A stretch of DNA of 46,635 nucleotides, taken from NCBI RefSeq assembly GCF_004521965.1, contig NZ_SDGK01000025.1, forward strand, positions 1-46,635, read 5' to 3'. Origin of the DNA: Weissella cibaria (lineage in GTDB: Bacteria > Bacillota > Bacilli > Lactobacillales > Lactobacillaceae). Below are positions 7,525-15,305 of this stretch, one piece after another. Position 1 is the stretch's first letter, and each line of letters begins with the position of its first letter. The notes under the pieces are model-generated. The model worked only from the letters and a program-made list of their open reading frames with translations. It was not told the DNA's origin and did no database searches. Both the position numbers and the translations under genes were made by a program.

Positions 7525-9274
7525 AATGGTATCACTGATCAAACGAGACACCTGGGTATTTCCATACCTCAGGTCATATAAAAAATTATTAGCCTTGATT
7601 ATTTTCTTAGGATTTATGACAACGTTTTCTGGGGCGGCTTTGATGTTTACCTCAGGGTTCCTGATTTCACGTTCGGCACAGATTCCTGAAAATATTTTGA
7701 TGGTATATGTTCCCATCGTGTTGACACGTGCATTCGGAATTGGACGACCATCATTCCGCTACGCCGAGCGACTCGTGTCACACAATTGGGTACTTAAAAT
7801 TGTGTCTACTTTCCGTCGGCGGTTATATGAATTAGTTGAAACGGGAACAAAATCGGTTTATGCGAAAACGCAAACGGGTGAGGTTTTAAATGTTTTAGCA
7901 AATGACTTGTTTAAGATTGAAAACTTTTACTTGCGGACCCTGTTTCCAACCGTAATTGGGTCAGTCATCTACGTACTAATTGCGATTGGTGTTGGCGTAT
8001 TTAACTGGAGATTTGCCTTGGCAATCTTCTTGATATTGGGGATGAGCACCATTTTAGCGCCGATGATTACGCTAGCCGTCAATGGGGCACGTGACTTTAA
8101 ACAACAGCAACTAGAAGCCGAATTATATACAGACTTAACTGATACGGTCATGGGCTTGCAAGATTGGATTTTAGCTGGCCGAACAGCAGAATTGGCTGAG
8201 CGACAACAAGCTGACTTTAATGCCATTAATCAGTTGAAGTCTAAACAGGCGCATTTTAATTGGTGGCGTGATTTTAGTGGTGCGATAATAATTGGCTTTA
8301 CGGCAATTGTCTTGCTAGTTTTTGCAACGCGTCACTTTGGGAGCACAAGTTTAGGGGTTAATTGGATTGCAGCATTTGTGTTAGCTATTTTTCCGGCCGA
8401 AGATGCCTTGACCTCGATTAGCACTGGGGTAGGTGAATGGCCGCGTTATCAAAATTCGATTACACGGTTAAATGAGATGGATGAACAGGCGCAAGCTGAG
8501 GCACAGTTACAAACGGCACAGCAGGATGCACTGCCAGGCAATTCGACAATTGTGCTCAATCAGGTGACGTTTGGTTATGATCAAACACCGGTACTACAGG
8601 ACCTATCTCTGACGATTCCAGATGGACAAAAAATCGCGATTCTTGGTCAATCTGGTGCAGGAAAGACAACCCTTTTGAAACTATTACTTGGTGACGAAAT
8701 GCCCTTAGCTGGTAAAGTTACCATTGGTGGGACGGCAGTGGCTGATTTGAGTAGCCAACGGTCGACATTAATTGCGGTGTTAGATCAACAACCGTACCTA
8801 TTTGCTAGTACGGTCGCTAATAATTTGCGGTTGGGGAAACTTGACGCGACTGATGCAGAGTTATGGGACGTGTTAGAACAGGTTAATCTAAATAAACTCG
8901 TGGTACAATTACCTGATGGCCTAGCCACACCAATGAGTGAGATGGGGAGTCGTTTCTCCGGTGGTGAACGACAACGATTCGCGTTGGCCCGTATCTTATT
9001 GCAAGATACACCGATTGTAATTTTAGATGAACCAACAGTTGCGCTAGATCCAATTACGGAATTGGCCGTATTGCAGACAATTTTTAAAACATTACATGAT
9101 AAAACTGTGATTTGGGTTACCCACCACTTGACCGGAATCGAGCTCGTTGATAAGGTTATTTTTATAGAGAATCAGCAAATTGCGATGGCGGGTACACCAG
9201 CTAAGTTAACGACCACTGAGCGTCGTTTCCAGCGCCTGCTGGCTCTGGATCATGGCGATTTAATGTCGGAATAG
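7517..9274 (+). CDS. cydC: thiol reductant ABC exporter, CydC subunit
   Basis: A 585-residue ABC half-transporter and partner of CydD. The membrane domain carries the CydC-type stretches FTSGFLISRSA and RYAERLVSHN. The ATPase domain has Walker A GQSGAGKTT (377-385), signature SGGER (about 481) and Walker B VILDEPTVALD. It starts inside the cydD end, with GAGGAACG as ribosome binding site. By E. coli naming this is CydC; Bacillus-style naming would be cydD. Confidence 0.9.
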   Translation: MRKMVSLIKRDTWVFPYLRSYKKLLALIIFLGFMTTFSGAALMFTSGFLISRSAQIPENILMVYVPIVLTRAFGIGRPSFRYAERLVSHNWVLKIVSTFRRRLYELVETGTKSVYAKTQTGEVLNVLANDLFKIENFYLRTLFPTVIGSVIYVLIAIGVGVFNWRFALAIFLILGMSTILAPMITLAVNGARDFKQQQLEAELYTDLTDTVMGLQDWILAGRTAELAERQQADFNAINQLKSKQAHFNWWRDFSGAIIIGFTAIVLLVFATRHFGSTSLGVNWIAAFVLAIFPAEDALTSISTGVGEWPRYQNSITRLNEMDEQAQAEAQLQTAQQDALPGNSTIVLNQVTFGYDQTPVLQDLSLTIPDGQKIAILGQSGAGKTTLLKLLLGDEMPLAGKVTIGGTAVADLSSQRSTLIAVLDQQPYLFASTVANNLRLGKLDATDAELWDVLEQVNLNKLVVQLPDGLATPMSEMGSRFSGGERQRFALARILLQDTPIVILDEPTVALDPITELAVLQTIFKTLHDKTVIWVTHHLTGIELVDKVIFIENQQIAMAGTPAKLTTTERRFQRLLALDHGDLMSE

Positions 9275-9286
9275 GAGGGGAAGGTG

Positions 9287-9958
9287 ATGGCAAAAAGAAA
9301 AAAGCGTCGGTCAGGACGGCCAAAACGCAATTTTCAGTTGTCACATTTTTTCGTTAAAAAAGGGCGACTGCAATGGTCGCGGGTGATTGTATTAGCTGTG
9401 CTTATTCTAGGCGTGGCTGTTTGGCAAACTGATATGCAACATCATGAGGCTGTCGCGCAGACGCCGACGGCTGATTTACCGTTAAATCAATTAACCCGGG
9501 AACAATTCATTGACCGTCTTGCCCCAGAAGCCCAAAATTTGCAGGCGGAGTATGGTGTACGTGCCTCAATTAGTATTGCGCAAGCCGCTTTAGAATCAGA
9601 TTGGGGACGATCGGAGCTTGCTGCAAAATATAATAATTTCTTTGGGGTGAAGGCTTCACCCGGTATGCCGAGCGTGACACTGGCTACTAAAGAATATGTT
9701 AATGACGAATGGGTGACCATCAATGCAAGTTTCAGAACGTATCAAGATTGGCGTACGTCGATGGATGACCACGCGTACCTCTTGGCCCACGGGACGACGG
9801 ATAATGCCAAACGTTATGCAGGCGTGATTTATGCAGTCGATTATAAAGCGGCGGCGCAGGCGCTAGTTAGTGGTGGTTATGCGACTGATCCAGGTTATGC
9901 GACAAAAATCGTGCAAATGATTGAAACGTACCATTTAAATCAATATGATGTTAATTAG
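9287..9958 (+). CDS. membrane-anchored GH73 glucosaminidase
   Basis: A 223-residue protein with a very basic cytoplasmic start (about 1-32), one membrane segment or uncleaved signal (about 33-47) and a GH73 domain (about 70-215). The catalytic Glu lies in AALESDWG (about 103), followed by NNFFGVKA, as in LytG- and Acm-type N-acetylglucosaminidases that cut peptidoglycan glycan chains. No LysM or SH3 repeats are present, so the anchor must hold it at the wall. GGAGGGGAAGG overlaps the cydC stop, so it is probably cotranscribed with cyd. ATG 9287 is preferred to GTG 9284. Confidence 0.85.
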   Translation: MAKRKKRRSGRPKRNFQLSHFFVKKGRLQWSRVIVLAVLILGVAVWQTDMQHHEAVAQTPTADLPLNQLTREQFIDRLAPEAQNLQAEYGVRASISIAQAALESDWGRSELAAKYNNFFGVKASPGMPSVTLATKEYVNDEWVTINASFRTYQDWRTSMDDHAYLLAHGTTDNAKRYAGVIYAVDYKAAAQALVSGGYATDPGYATKIVQMIETYHLNQYDVN

Positions 9959-9984
9959 AGTTACGAAACGAAGTGAGAAAAAGT

Positions 9985-11106
9985 ATGAGTCTTGAATTTT
10001 TACCAGGATCAACAATTGGTATTTTAGGCGATGATATGATGAGCCAGTATGTCGCTCAAGTTGCCCATAATATGGGTTATAATGTGGCGGCATATAGTAC
10101 GAGCCCTGAGGCGCCAGTGTTGTCTGAAGCGGACTATCGTTTCGTTGAAACAGCCGGTGATCTAACAGCGCTGCAAAATTTTTTGGCGCTATCATCAATG
10201 GTGACTTATACGTCATCATGGTTACCGGCCAAAGTTATCGACGCATTGGCTGAATCACGGTTACCACAGGGTACGGATTTATTACAACTGACCGATGATC
10301 ACGCTCTGGGACGAGCATTTGCCGAAAGTCAGTCATTAAATATTTTGCCGTATGAAACAGTGAGCTCATTGGACGAGGTTGCACATGCAGCCACGGACCT
10401 TGGTTACCCGGTGGTGGTTAAACCAATTTTTAAACACAAGCATCACGATGATACCGTTATTCTGCGAGGCGATTGGGATTTGGGCCTTGTTGCACCAATG
10501 ATTGATGGTGGCACGTTGATTGTTGAGACGTGGCTCGATGATGTCCAAGAATTTACCATGACGGCAGTTCGCGGCGCCACAGGGGACATTAAAATTTACC
10601 CATTGCGACAAACTGCGGTTGCGACAGATCACATGCGACGTGCGTGGACTATTGGAGACATCGCCGATGATTTAATGACGGTTATGTTGGGCGTAACAGA
10701 GCAAGTCGGTGGAGCTTTGCAGTACATTGGTGCTTATAACGTGGCATTCTTCTACAGTAGTACGGGTAACCTTTATATTCGTGATATTGCAGCGGGTGTG
10801 CAAGAAACAGCTGCCGTTTATACAGCAACAACCAATGTATCTGTTGCTGAGCAACACGTGCGGGCTATTACGGGACAAGCACTGTCAGACATTTTAATTA
10901 ATCAGGCAGCAATCTATATGCCGTTTACAACTGAACAAGTGCCGGCATTGATGCGTCATTGGGAAATTCAAGCTAATTGGCAGATTTATTTTTACCGTTT
11001 TCCTGATACAACTGGGACAGCAGGGTATGTCTTAGCTTGTGGTCCTTCAGTGACGTTGTTGTTTAATCAATTGCACGTGGCCGGTGTTTGGCAGTTTGCC
11101 GATTAA
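9985..11106 (+). CDS. PurK-like ATP-grasp protein, divergent
   Basis: A 373-residue protein with the PurK (N5-carboxyaminoimidazole ribonucleotide synthetase) layout: N-terminal Rossmann-like domain beginning STIGILGDD, ATP-grasp core with YPVVVKP, and a C-terminal domain. Key family features are changed. The usual glycine-rich GGGQLGR start reads GDDMMSQ, and the usual RPHNSGH region reads RDIAAGVQETAAVY. It also stands apart from any pur operon, 27 bases after the glucosaminidase. I infer an ATP-grasp ligase or relic that no longer makes N5-CAIR; its real substrate is unknown. ATG 9985 is chosen over GTG 9973 on ribosome-site spacing. Confidence 0.6.
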   Translation: MSLEFLPGSTIGILGDDMMSQYVAQVAHNMGYNVAAYSTSPEAPVLSEADYRFVETAGDLTALQNFLALSSMVTYTSSWLPAKVIDALAESRLPQGTDLLQLTDDHALGRAFAESQSLNILPYETVSSLDEVAHAATDLGYPVVVKPIFKHKHHDDTVILRGDWDLGLVAPMIDGGTLIVETWLDDVQEFTMTAVRGATGDIKIYPLRQTAVATDHMRRAWTIGDIADDLMTVMLGVTEQVGGALQYIGAYNVAFFYSSTGNLYIRDIAAGVQETAAVYTATTNVSVAEQHVRAITGQALSDILINQAAIYMPFTTEQVPALMRHWEIQANWQIYFYRFPDTTGTAGYVLACGPSVTLLFNQLHVAGVWQFAD

Positions 11107-11125
11107 CATTATCAAATAAAAAAAT

Positions 11126-11147
11126 ACCTTTACGTACGCCCTAAAGG
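11126..11147 (+). terminator. left half of a terminator split by an IS insertion
   Basis: ACCTTT (11126-11131) and AAAGG (11143-11147) are the stem of a terminator whose last stem base and T run (TAGTTTTTTT, 12590-12598) now lie on the far side of the IS. Removing the IS and one AGG copy restores a bidirectional A-rich/T-rich terminator between two convergent genes. Confidence 0.75.
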
Positions 11148-11156
11148 TGAACTGAG

Positions 11157-11194
11157 CCCCATGAGTTGGAGTAAATCTAACTCATGGGGTTTTT
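11157..11194 (+). terminator. terminator-like hairpin inside the IS left end
   Basis: CCCCATGAGTT (11157-11167) is perfectly complementary to AACTCATGGGG (11179-11189), with an 11-base loop and TTTTT after it. It lies between the left inverted repeat and the orfA start at 11197. It would stop readthrough from outside promoters into the transposase, and it now probably ends transcripts of the PurK-like gene. Confidence 0.75.
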
Positions 11195-11196
11195 GT

Positions 11197-11686
11197 ATGT
11201 TTTCAAAAGAAATTCAAATAGAAGCGGTTTCTCTGTATCTCAAAGGTGTACCAACTGTTGAAATACGCAAGAAATTCGGAATTAAGGGATCAGCAATGCT
11301 TGGAATCTGGGTAGAATCCATAAAGCGTGACGGAATATATGGAATTAAAGATTCCCATAGAAAGCAGACAAGTTATCCGTATTCCTTTAAAATCAAGGTA
11401 ATTAATTGGCGACTTACACATCACGCATCTTATCCTGTAGCAGCGAGAAAGTTCAGGGTGACTAGCCCTTCGTTGATTTGGCAGTGGGAACGTGCATTGG
11501 AGTCTGGTCGGTCGTCTAAAACCTGACAAACGAAGGCGGAAACGAACCATGAACAAGCAAGAACAAGATAAACTCAAGAAGCTAGAAGAAGAGAATGAAC
11601 TGCTTCGCATCAAGGCGGTCTACCTGGAAAAACTCGAAGCCTTAGCTCAGGAAAAGAAGAAATTACAAACCAAGACAAAGCGGTAG
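11197..11686 (+). pseudogene. IS150-like orfA, frameshifted
   Basis: The first part, from ATG 11197 (MFSKEIQIEAVSLYLKGV) to the stop at 11524-11526, holds the helix-turn-helix that recognises the IS ends. The continuation, with a basic stretch (RRRKRTMNKQ) and a leucine-zipper-like coiled coil (EEENELLRIKAVYLEKLEAL), is in the next frame and ends at 11686. The two parts join around 11505-11520, so one base has been gained or two lost. An intact OrfA would run through both parts. The programmed shift into orfB normally comes later, so this is damage. Confidence 0.8.
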
Positions 11687-11694
11687 TAATCGCT

Positions 11695-12556
11695 GTGCTA
11701 AGGCAAGAGTTGAAGTGTAAGTTGAAGCTACTTCTTCAAGTAGCTGAAATGTCTAGTAGCAGTTATCATGACGCGTGCAAACGTGCGTACAAGGAGTATC
11801 CGCGTGAGTTGATTGATACGATCATATCAATTCGTGATGGCAATCCGGATTACGGTTATCGTCGTGTCACACAAGAGCTTCGCAATCGTGGATTCAACAC
11901 CAACCATAAGGTTGTGTTGGAAATCATGAAGATGAATGGGCTTCTCTGTACTGCTTTCAATCGTTTGACGCGGAAGTACAATTCGTACGTCGGCACTGTT
12001 GGTCATATCGCACCGAACCGTGTAAACCGTCGGTTCACAACAGGTCGACCATATCAGAAGGTTCTCACCGACATCACAGAAATCCGCTGGGGATCAGGCA
12101 CGGTGACAGAACAGACTTATTTCACTGTATATTATTGATGTTTATAGCGGTGAAATACTCACCTGGAATATTGATTTATATCCAGCGGTAGAGTTCGTTA
12201 CTAAGCCATTAGACGAACTACTACAAAATAGGCCAGAGTTAAATTATCGAATGACAATTCACTCTGACCAAGGTTTTCAGTATCAAAATTATGAGTATGT
12301 ATCACGGTTAAAGAATAACCGTGTGTTCCAGAGCATGAGTCGCAAAGCGACATGCTGAGATAACGCAATGGCCGAAAGTATCTTTCACATCGTAAAGGTA
12401 GGAACGGTACACAACAACCACTACCAAAGTTATGACGGACTGAAGTCCGCCATAACCAACTATGTCTATTACTACAACAATAAGCGGATTAAAACAAAAT
12501 TGGCCGGAAAAACTCCGGTTCAATACCGAAATCTTTCCGACCAGTTAGCCGCTTAA
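11695..12556 (+). pseudogene. IS150-like orfB transposase, frameshift plus nonsense
   Basis: A DDE transposase (rve integrase fold) in three pieces. The first reads to a stop at 12136-12138 and holds the first catalytic Asp (LTDITE). Then a one-base gain near 12124-12128 moves the reading to the next frame (IIDVYSGEI), which holds the second Asp (HSDQG). TGA at 12356-12358 replaces the Trp codon expected in the family motif (KATC, stop, DNAMAES); the catalytic Glu follows. The last part ends at 12556. All three catalytic residues are still encoded, so the decay looks fairly recent. Confidence 0.85.
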
Positions 12557-12597
12557 ACTTCACTCCAATTTTTGGGTTTCAGTTCAAGGTAGTTTTT

Positions 12598-12717
12598 TTA
12601 ACCCATCATAACTTGGAACAGCGTGATGAACACACCTGCCAATGAGAGTAATAACATAAAAATAACGAAGCCTTGAATAATCTTTTGCATCGTTGACTTT
12701 TCTTTTTTCTTAGCCAT
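12598..12717 (-). CDS. DUF4044 family small membrane protein
   Basis: A 39-residue protein: a basic start, MAKKKEKSTMQKI, then one membrane segment (FVIFMLLLSLAGVFITLF). This is the pattern of the DUF4044 family, found as tiny proteins throughout Lactobacillales, function unknown. AAGGAAA lies about seven bases before the ATG at 12715-12717. Its own terminator was the one split by the IS150-like element, so its 3' end has probably changed. It is divergent from the DUF3397-like gene. Confidence 0.75.
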   Translation of the reverse strand: MAKKKEKSTMQKIIQGFVIFMLLLSLAGVFITLFQVMMG

Positions 12718-12830
12718 ATGATTTCCTTTTTGATTGCTGATTAATTCTATTGTACCATTTGACGATATGATAGAATAGACAAGTAGAACGACTATTAGGC
12801 AGTTGTTAAAATTAGTGTAGGAGGACAACC

Positions 12831-13199
12831 ATGCTGACGGTTTTTAACTGGCCCATTACAGCCGCCCTGGTTTTTGTTATGTGGGGTTTCCTGTGGATTG
12901 GTCAACGCACGGTCTTCCTGTATAGCTGGCCGAAGCATATGCGGTCAATTGATTTAGCAACTTTTGTAACGTGGTGGAGTATTGAATCGATGGCGTTTCA
13001 AATTTGGCATCAATCAATTTTAGCGCCAATTTTATTGATGTTTGTCCTCTGGGGCATTGGTATTGCTCTGTATCAAGGTTTTGTGCGCGAAACATTTGAG
13101 ACGCGCAAATTCTGGATTATGTGGTGGCGCGTTGTTGGTCTGGGCAGTTTTGTAGTAATGATTGCAATGGCAATCTTTGCTTTTGTTGTGACGAAATAG
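12831..13199 (+). CDS. DUF3397-like integral membrane protein
   Basis: A 122-residue protein with about four membrane segments, rich in Trp. Length and position next to the DUF4044 gene fit the DUF3397 family, which in many lactobacilli lies just before mraZ; here a cold-shock gene follows instead. TAGGAGGA is a strong ribosome binding site. No catalytic motif is visible, and the function is unknown. The family assignment rests on topology and neighbourhood more than on motifs. Confidence 0.55.
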   Translation: MLTVFNWPITAALVFVMWGFLWIGQRTVFLYSWPKHMRSIDLATFVTWWSIESMAFQIWHQSILAPILLMFVLWGIGIALYQGFVRETFETRKFWIMWWRVVGLGSFVVMIAMAIFAFVVTK

Positions 13200-13214
13200 A
13201 AAGAGATAATAATT

Positions 13215-13436
13215 ATGGAGAAAATTGAAGGTTACGTTAAGACCTGGAATGCTGATAATGGATTTGGTTTTATTGAATTGAAGGGCGAAGAGGACGTATT
13301 CGTCCACTTTTCAGCAATTGAAACACCACGTGTTCGTGATTTAGAAGTTGGTGAACCGGTTAAGCTGGTTGTCGTACAGGGCGTTCGTGGTCCACAAGCA
13401 GCGGCTGTTGAGGTTAAAGTGACTGGGGAGGCATAA
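13215..13436 (+). CDS. cold-shock-domain nucleic acid-binding protein
   Basis: A 73-residue single cold-shock domain. The RNP1-like strand NADNGFGFIEL and the RNP2-like DVFVHFSAI are both present, giving the aromatic face that binds single-stranded RNA or DNA. It is slightly longer and less basic than CspA, and diverges in the C-terminal half (GVRGPQAAAVEV). It is followed after one base by the Nudix gene, whose ribosome binding site GGGGAGG lies in its last codons, so the two are cotranslated. A role as RNA chaperone is inferred from the family. Confidence 0.85.
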   Translation: MEKIEGYVKTWNADNGFGFIELKGEEDVFVHFSAIETPRVRDLEVGEPVKLVVVQGVRGPQAAAVEVKVTGEA

Positions 13437-13437
13437 C

Positions 13438-14007
13438 ATGGCGTCACAATATGACGATAAGTTTCGTGAGCGCGTTATTTCTGAAGAGGAACAATATGAC
13501 GGTCATATCGTTCGGGTAACCGAGCAGACTGTTATCTTACCAGACGGTCGCCAAGCTAAGCGTGATGTTGTTTATCATGCCGATGCCATTGGTGTATTAG
13601 CATTGACCGCCGATGATGAAATGATTCTGGAACGTCAATGGCGTGCACCGGTCAAAAAAGTGACACTGGAAATACCGGCCGGTAAAATGGATGAACGCGA
13701 TACGGATCCGTTAGATACGGTTAATCGTGAGTTAAATGAAGAAACGCGGTTACAAGCGGGCCATGTCGAAAAGATCGCCGGCTTTTATACGTCGATTGGG
13801 TTTGCAGATGAATTCATGACGCTTTATTTAGCGACCGATTTGGTGCCAGTCGGAACCGAACTGCCACAAGATGACGATGAGCAAATCGATTTGGTGACCG
13901 TGGACTTTGCTGAGGCAACACGTTTGTTTGAAGCGGGCGAACTTGATGACGGTAAGACCGCAATGGCTTATTTGTACTGGAAGACACTTCGTTTGGCAGG
14001 TAAGTGA
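13438..14007 (+). CDS. nudF: ADP-ribose pyrophosphatase (Nudix hydrolase)
   Basis: A 189-residue Nudix enzyme of the ADP-ribose diphosphatase branch, which hydrolyses ADP-ribose to AMP and ribose 5-phosphate. The metal-binding RELNEET is present after EIPAGKM. Compared with the Nudix consensus, the loop before REL is about one residue longer and the Gly after EET is Arg (EETRL). The second domain contacts DEFMTLYLATDLV follow as usual. It overlaps functionally with mtnN two genes later, both recycling nucleotide by-products. The deviations are mild, and activity is likely. Confidence 0.85.
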   Translation: MASQYDDKFRERVISEEEQYDGHIVRVTEQTVILPDGRQAKRDVVYHADAIGVLALTADDEMILERQWRAPVKKVTLEIPAGKMDERDTDPLDTVNRELNEETRLQAGHVEKIAGFYTSIGFADEFMTLYLATDLVPVGTELPQDDDEQIDLVTVDFAEATRLFEAGELDDGKTAMAYLYWKTLRLAGK

Positions 14008-14008
14008 T

Positions 14009-14299
14009 ATGTTTTGGCAGAAGGAAAAGACACCTCAAGGCCCAGCTGATTATACGACCGATGGCAATGATGATGGGCTAGGTAGTGTACCGTTACAGTC
14101 GCAACCTGAACAAGTAAACGATCATTTAACGCGGCGAGAGTATCGTTTATCGGGTAAGGGGCGTTATGAACTCGACCCGATAACGCATGAACTGACGCCG
14201 GTTGGAAAATCTGCCCGTTTAAAGCATCGACTTAATATCGCGATTATTGTGTTAGGGGTATTAATCGTTGTAACTTATTTAATATTATTTTTGTTGTAG
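14009..14299 (+). CDS. tail-anchored membrane protein of unknown function
   Basis: A 96-residue protein: a soluble, polar N-terminal part (about 1-70, with RREYRLSGKGRYELDPITHE) and one C-terminal membrane segment (IAIIVLGVLIVVTYLILFLL). It starts one base after the nudF stop, with AGGTAAG as a modest ribosome binding site. Small proteins of this kind sit between nudF and mtnN in related bacteria as I recall, but I do not know a function. Cotranscription with nudF and mtnN is likely from spacing. Confidence 0.65.
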   Translation: MFWQKEKTPQGPADYTTDGNDDGLGSVPLQSQPEQVNDHLTRREYRLSGKGRYELDPITHELTPVGKSARLKHRLNIAIIVLGVLIVVTYLILFLL

Positions 14300-14332
14300 T
14301 AGAGTGATTTTGAAAGTGAGAGTTTAACGAAC

Positions 14333-15025
14333 ATGCGTTATGGAATTATTAATGCCATGGCTGAAGAAAAAGCAGCCTTGGTAACAGCAATGACGGACGA
14401 AAAGCAGACGACGATTGCCGGCAAACTTTTTCACCATGGTAAGATTGGTAACGTTGACGTTGTAGTGGTTGAGTCAGGAATTGGGAAGGTTGCGTCAGCA
14501 TTGACGACAACTTTGTTAATTACAAACTTTGCGGTTGATGCCGTGATTAATTCTGGATCAGCTGGCGCATTGGGTGCTGACTTACGCATTGGGGATGTAG
14601 TGGTAGCGTCAGAATTGGCTTACGCCGACGCAGATGCCCGTGCATTTGGTTATGTCTACGGGCAAGTACCACAACAACCAGCACGCTTTGTGACGGATGA
14701 AGACCTATCAGCAGGCTTGGCAGATGTATATGGTGATGTGACTGACGCTCGTTTGGTTCGTGGCTTAATCGTGACGAGTGATTCGTTTATCTCTGGTGAA
14801 GAGCAAAAACAAACCATTTTGGCAGATTTTGCTGACGCACAATCTGCTGAGATGGAAGGAGCATCAATTGCCCAAGTGGCGCATTACTTCGATGTCCCAT
14901 TTACCGTTGTTCGCGCCATCTCAGATAATGCAAACGGTGAGGCTGGCCCAACATTTGATGAATTTATCGTCGATGCTGGTAAGCAATCAGCGCAGGTTTT
15001 GATCGATTTCTTCAACAAGCAATAA
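14333..15025 (+). CDS. mtnN: 5'-methylthioadenosine/S-adenosylhomocysteine nucleosidase
   Basis: A 230-residue enzyme (Pfs) that cleaves adenine from methylthioadenosine and S-adenosylhomocysteine, feeding methionine salvage and the LuxS autoinducer-2 route. The catalytic acid is in GIINAMAEE (Glu12), the nucleoside-binding part is SAEMEGASIAQV, and the catalytic Asp is in VRAISDNANG. Length is normal. It ends the cluster that begins at the cold-shock gene. Its 3' region contains copy B of the 21-base motif and a strong terminator. Confidence 0.95.
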   Translation: MRYGIINAMAEEKAALVTAMTDEKQTTIAGKLFHHGKIGNVDVVVVESGIGKVASALTTTLLITNFAVDAVINSGSAGALGADLRIGDVVVASELAYADADARAFGYVYGQVPQQPARFVTDEDLSAGLADVYGDVTDARLVRGLIVTSDSFISGEEQKQTILADFADAQSAEMEGASIAQVAHYFDVPFTVVRAISDNANGEAGPTFDEFIVDAGKQSAQVLIDFFNKQ

Positions 15026-15066
15026 AGCAGACTAGGAATCTCGGAGGTTTTATACCGCCGACGTGA

Positions 15067-15087
15067 CCAATAGCTGCTGTGATAAAT
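15067..15087 (+). repeat. copy B of a duplicated 21-base motif before a terminator
   Basis: CCAATAGCTGC, then T, then GTGATAAAT; 20 of 21 bases match the copy at 3023-3043. It lies between the mtnN stop and its terminator. The bases just before it (GGAGGTTTTATACCGCC) can form a small imperfect hairpin, whereas copy A has a different one. Confidence 0.6.
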
Positions 15088-15100
15088 ATTAATGGTTAGA

Positions 15101-15136
15101 AAGCAACGTTGCAGGATGATGCAACGTTGCTTTTTT
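15101..15136 (+). terminator. terminator after mtnN
   Basis: AAGCAACGTTGC pairs perfectly with GCAACGTTGCTT around an 8-base loop, followed by a T run. Confidence 0.85.
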
Positions 15137-15305
15137 AGATGATTACAATTCTGCGACCCTACATAGCGTGTCATAACTGGTTGCAATAGTTGTTAAGCAT
15201 ATCAACTTACAAAAAGTACACCTTTTTATTTCCATTTCAAAAATAGTTCTGTTATTCTAATATCATTCATTAAGAGAATTACATGAAACGAAGGAGCATC
15301 CGAAT

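Larger units (their letters stand above)
11148..12586 (+). mobile_element. IS150-like element (IS3 family), inactivated
   Basis: A 1439-base element with imperfect terminal inverted repeats: the left end TGAACTGAGCCCCATGAG and the complement of the right end, TGAACTGAAACCCAAAAA, agree again over TTGGAGT. A 3-base target duplication AGG flanks it (11145-11147 and 12587-12589). It carries the usual orfA and orfB of the IS150 group, both broken: a frameshift in orfA, and a frameshift and a nonsense codon in orfB. It cannot supply its own transposase. It interrupts a terminator, not a gene. Confidence 0.9.

Noticed and set aside
12598-12828. 76-residue form of the DUF4044 protein
   Set aside because: The N-terminal extension covers the promoter region and has no ribosome site; the 39-residue form fits the family and has AAGGAAA.
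15026-15300. Attenuator controlling the dioxygenase gene
   Set aside because: The hairpin at 15101-15136 is a plain terminator 170 bases before the gene, with room for a separate promoter; no alternative pairing was found.
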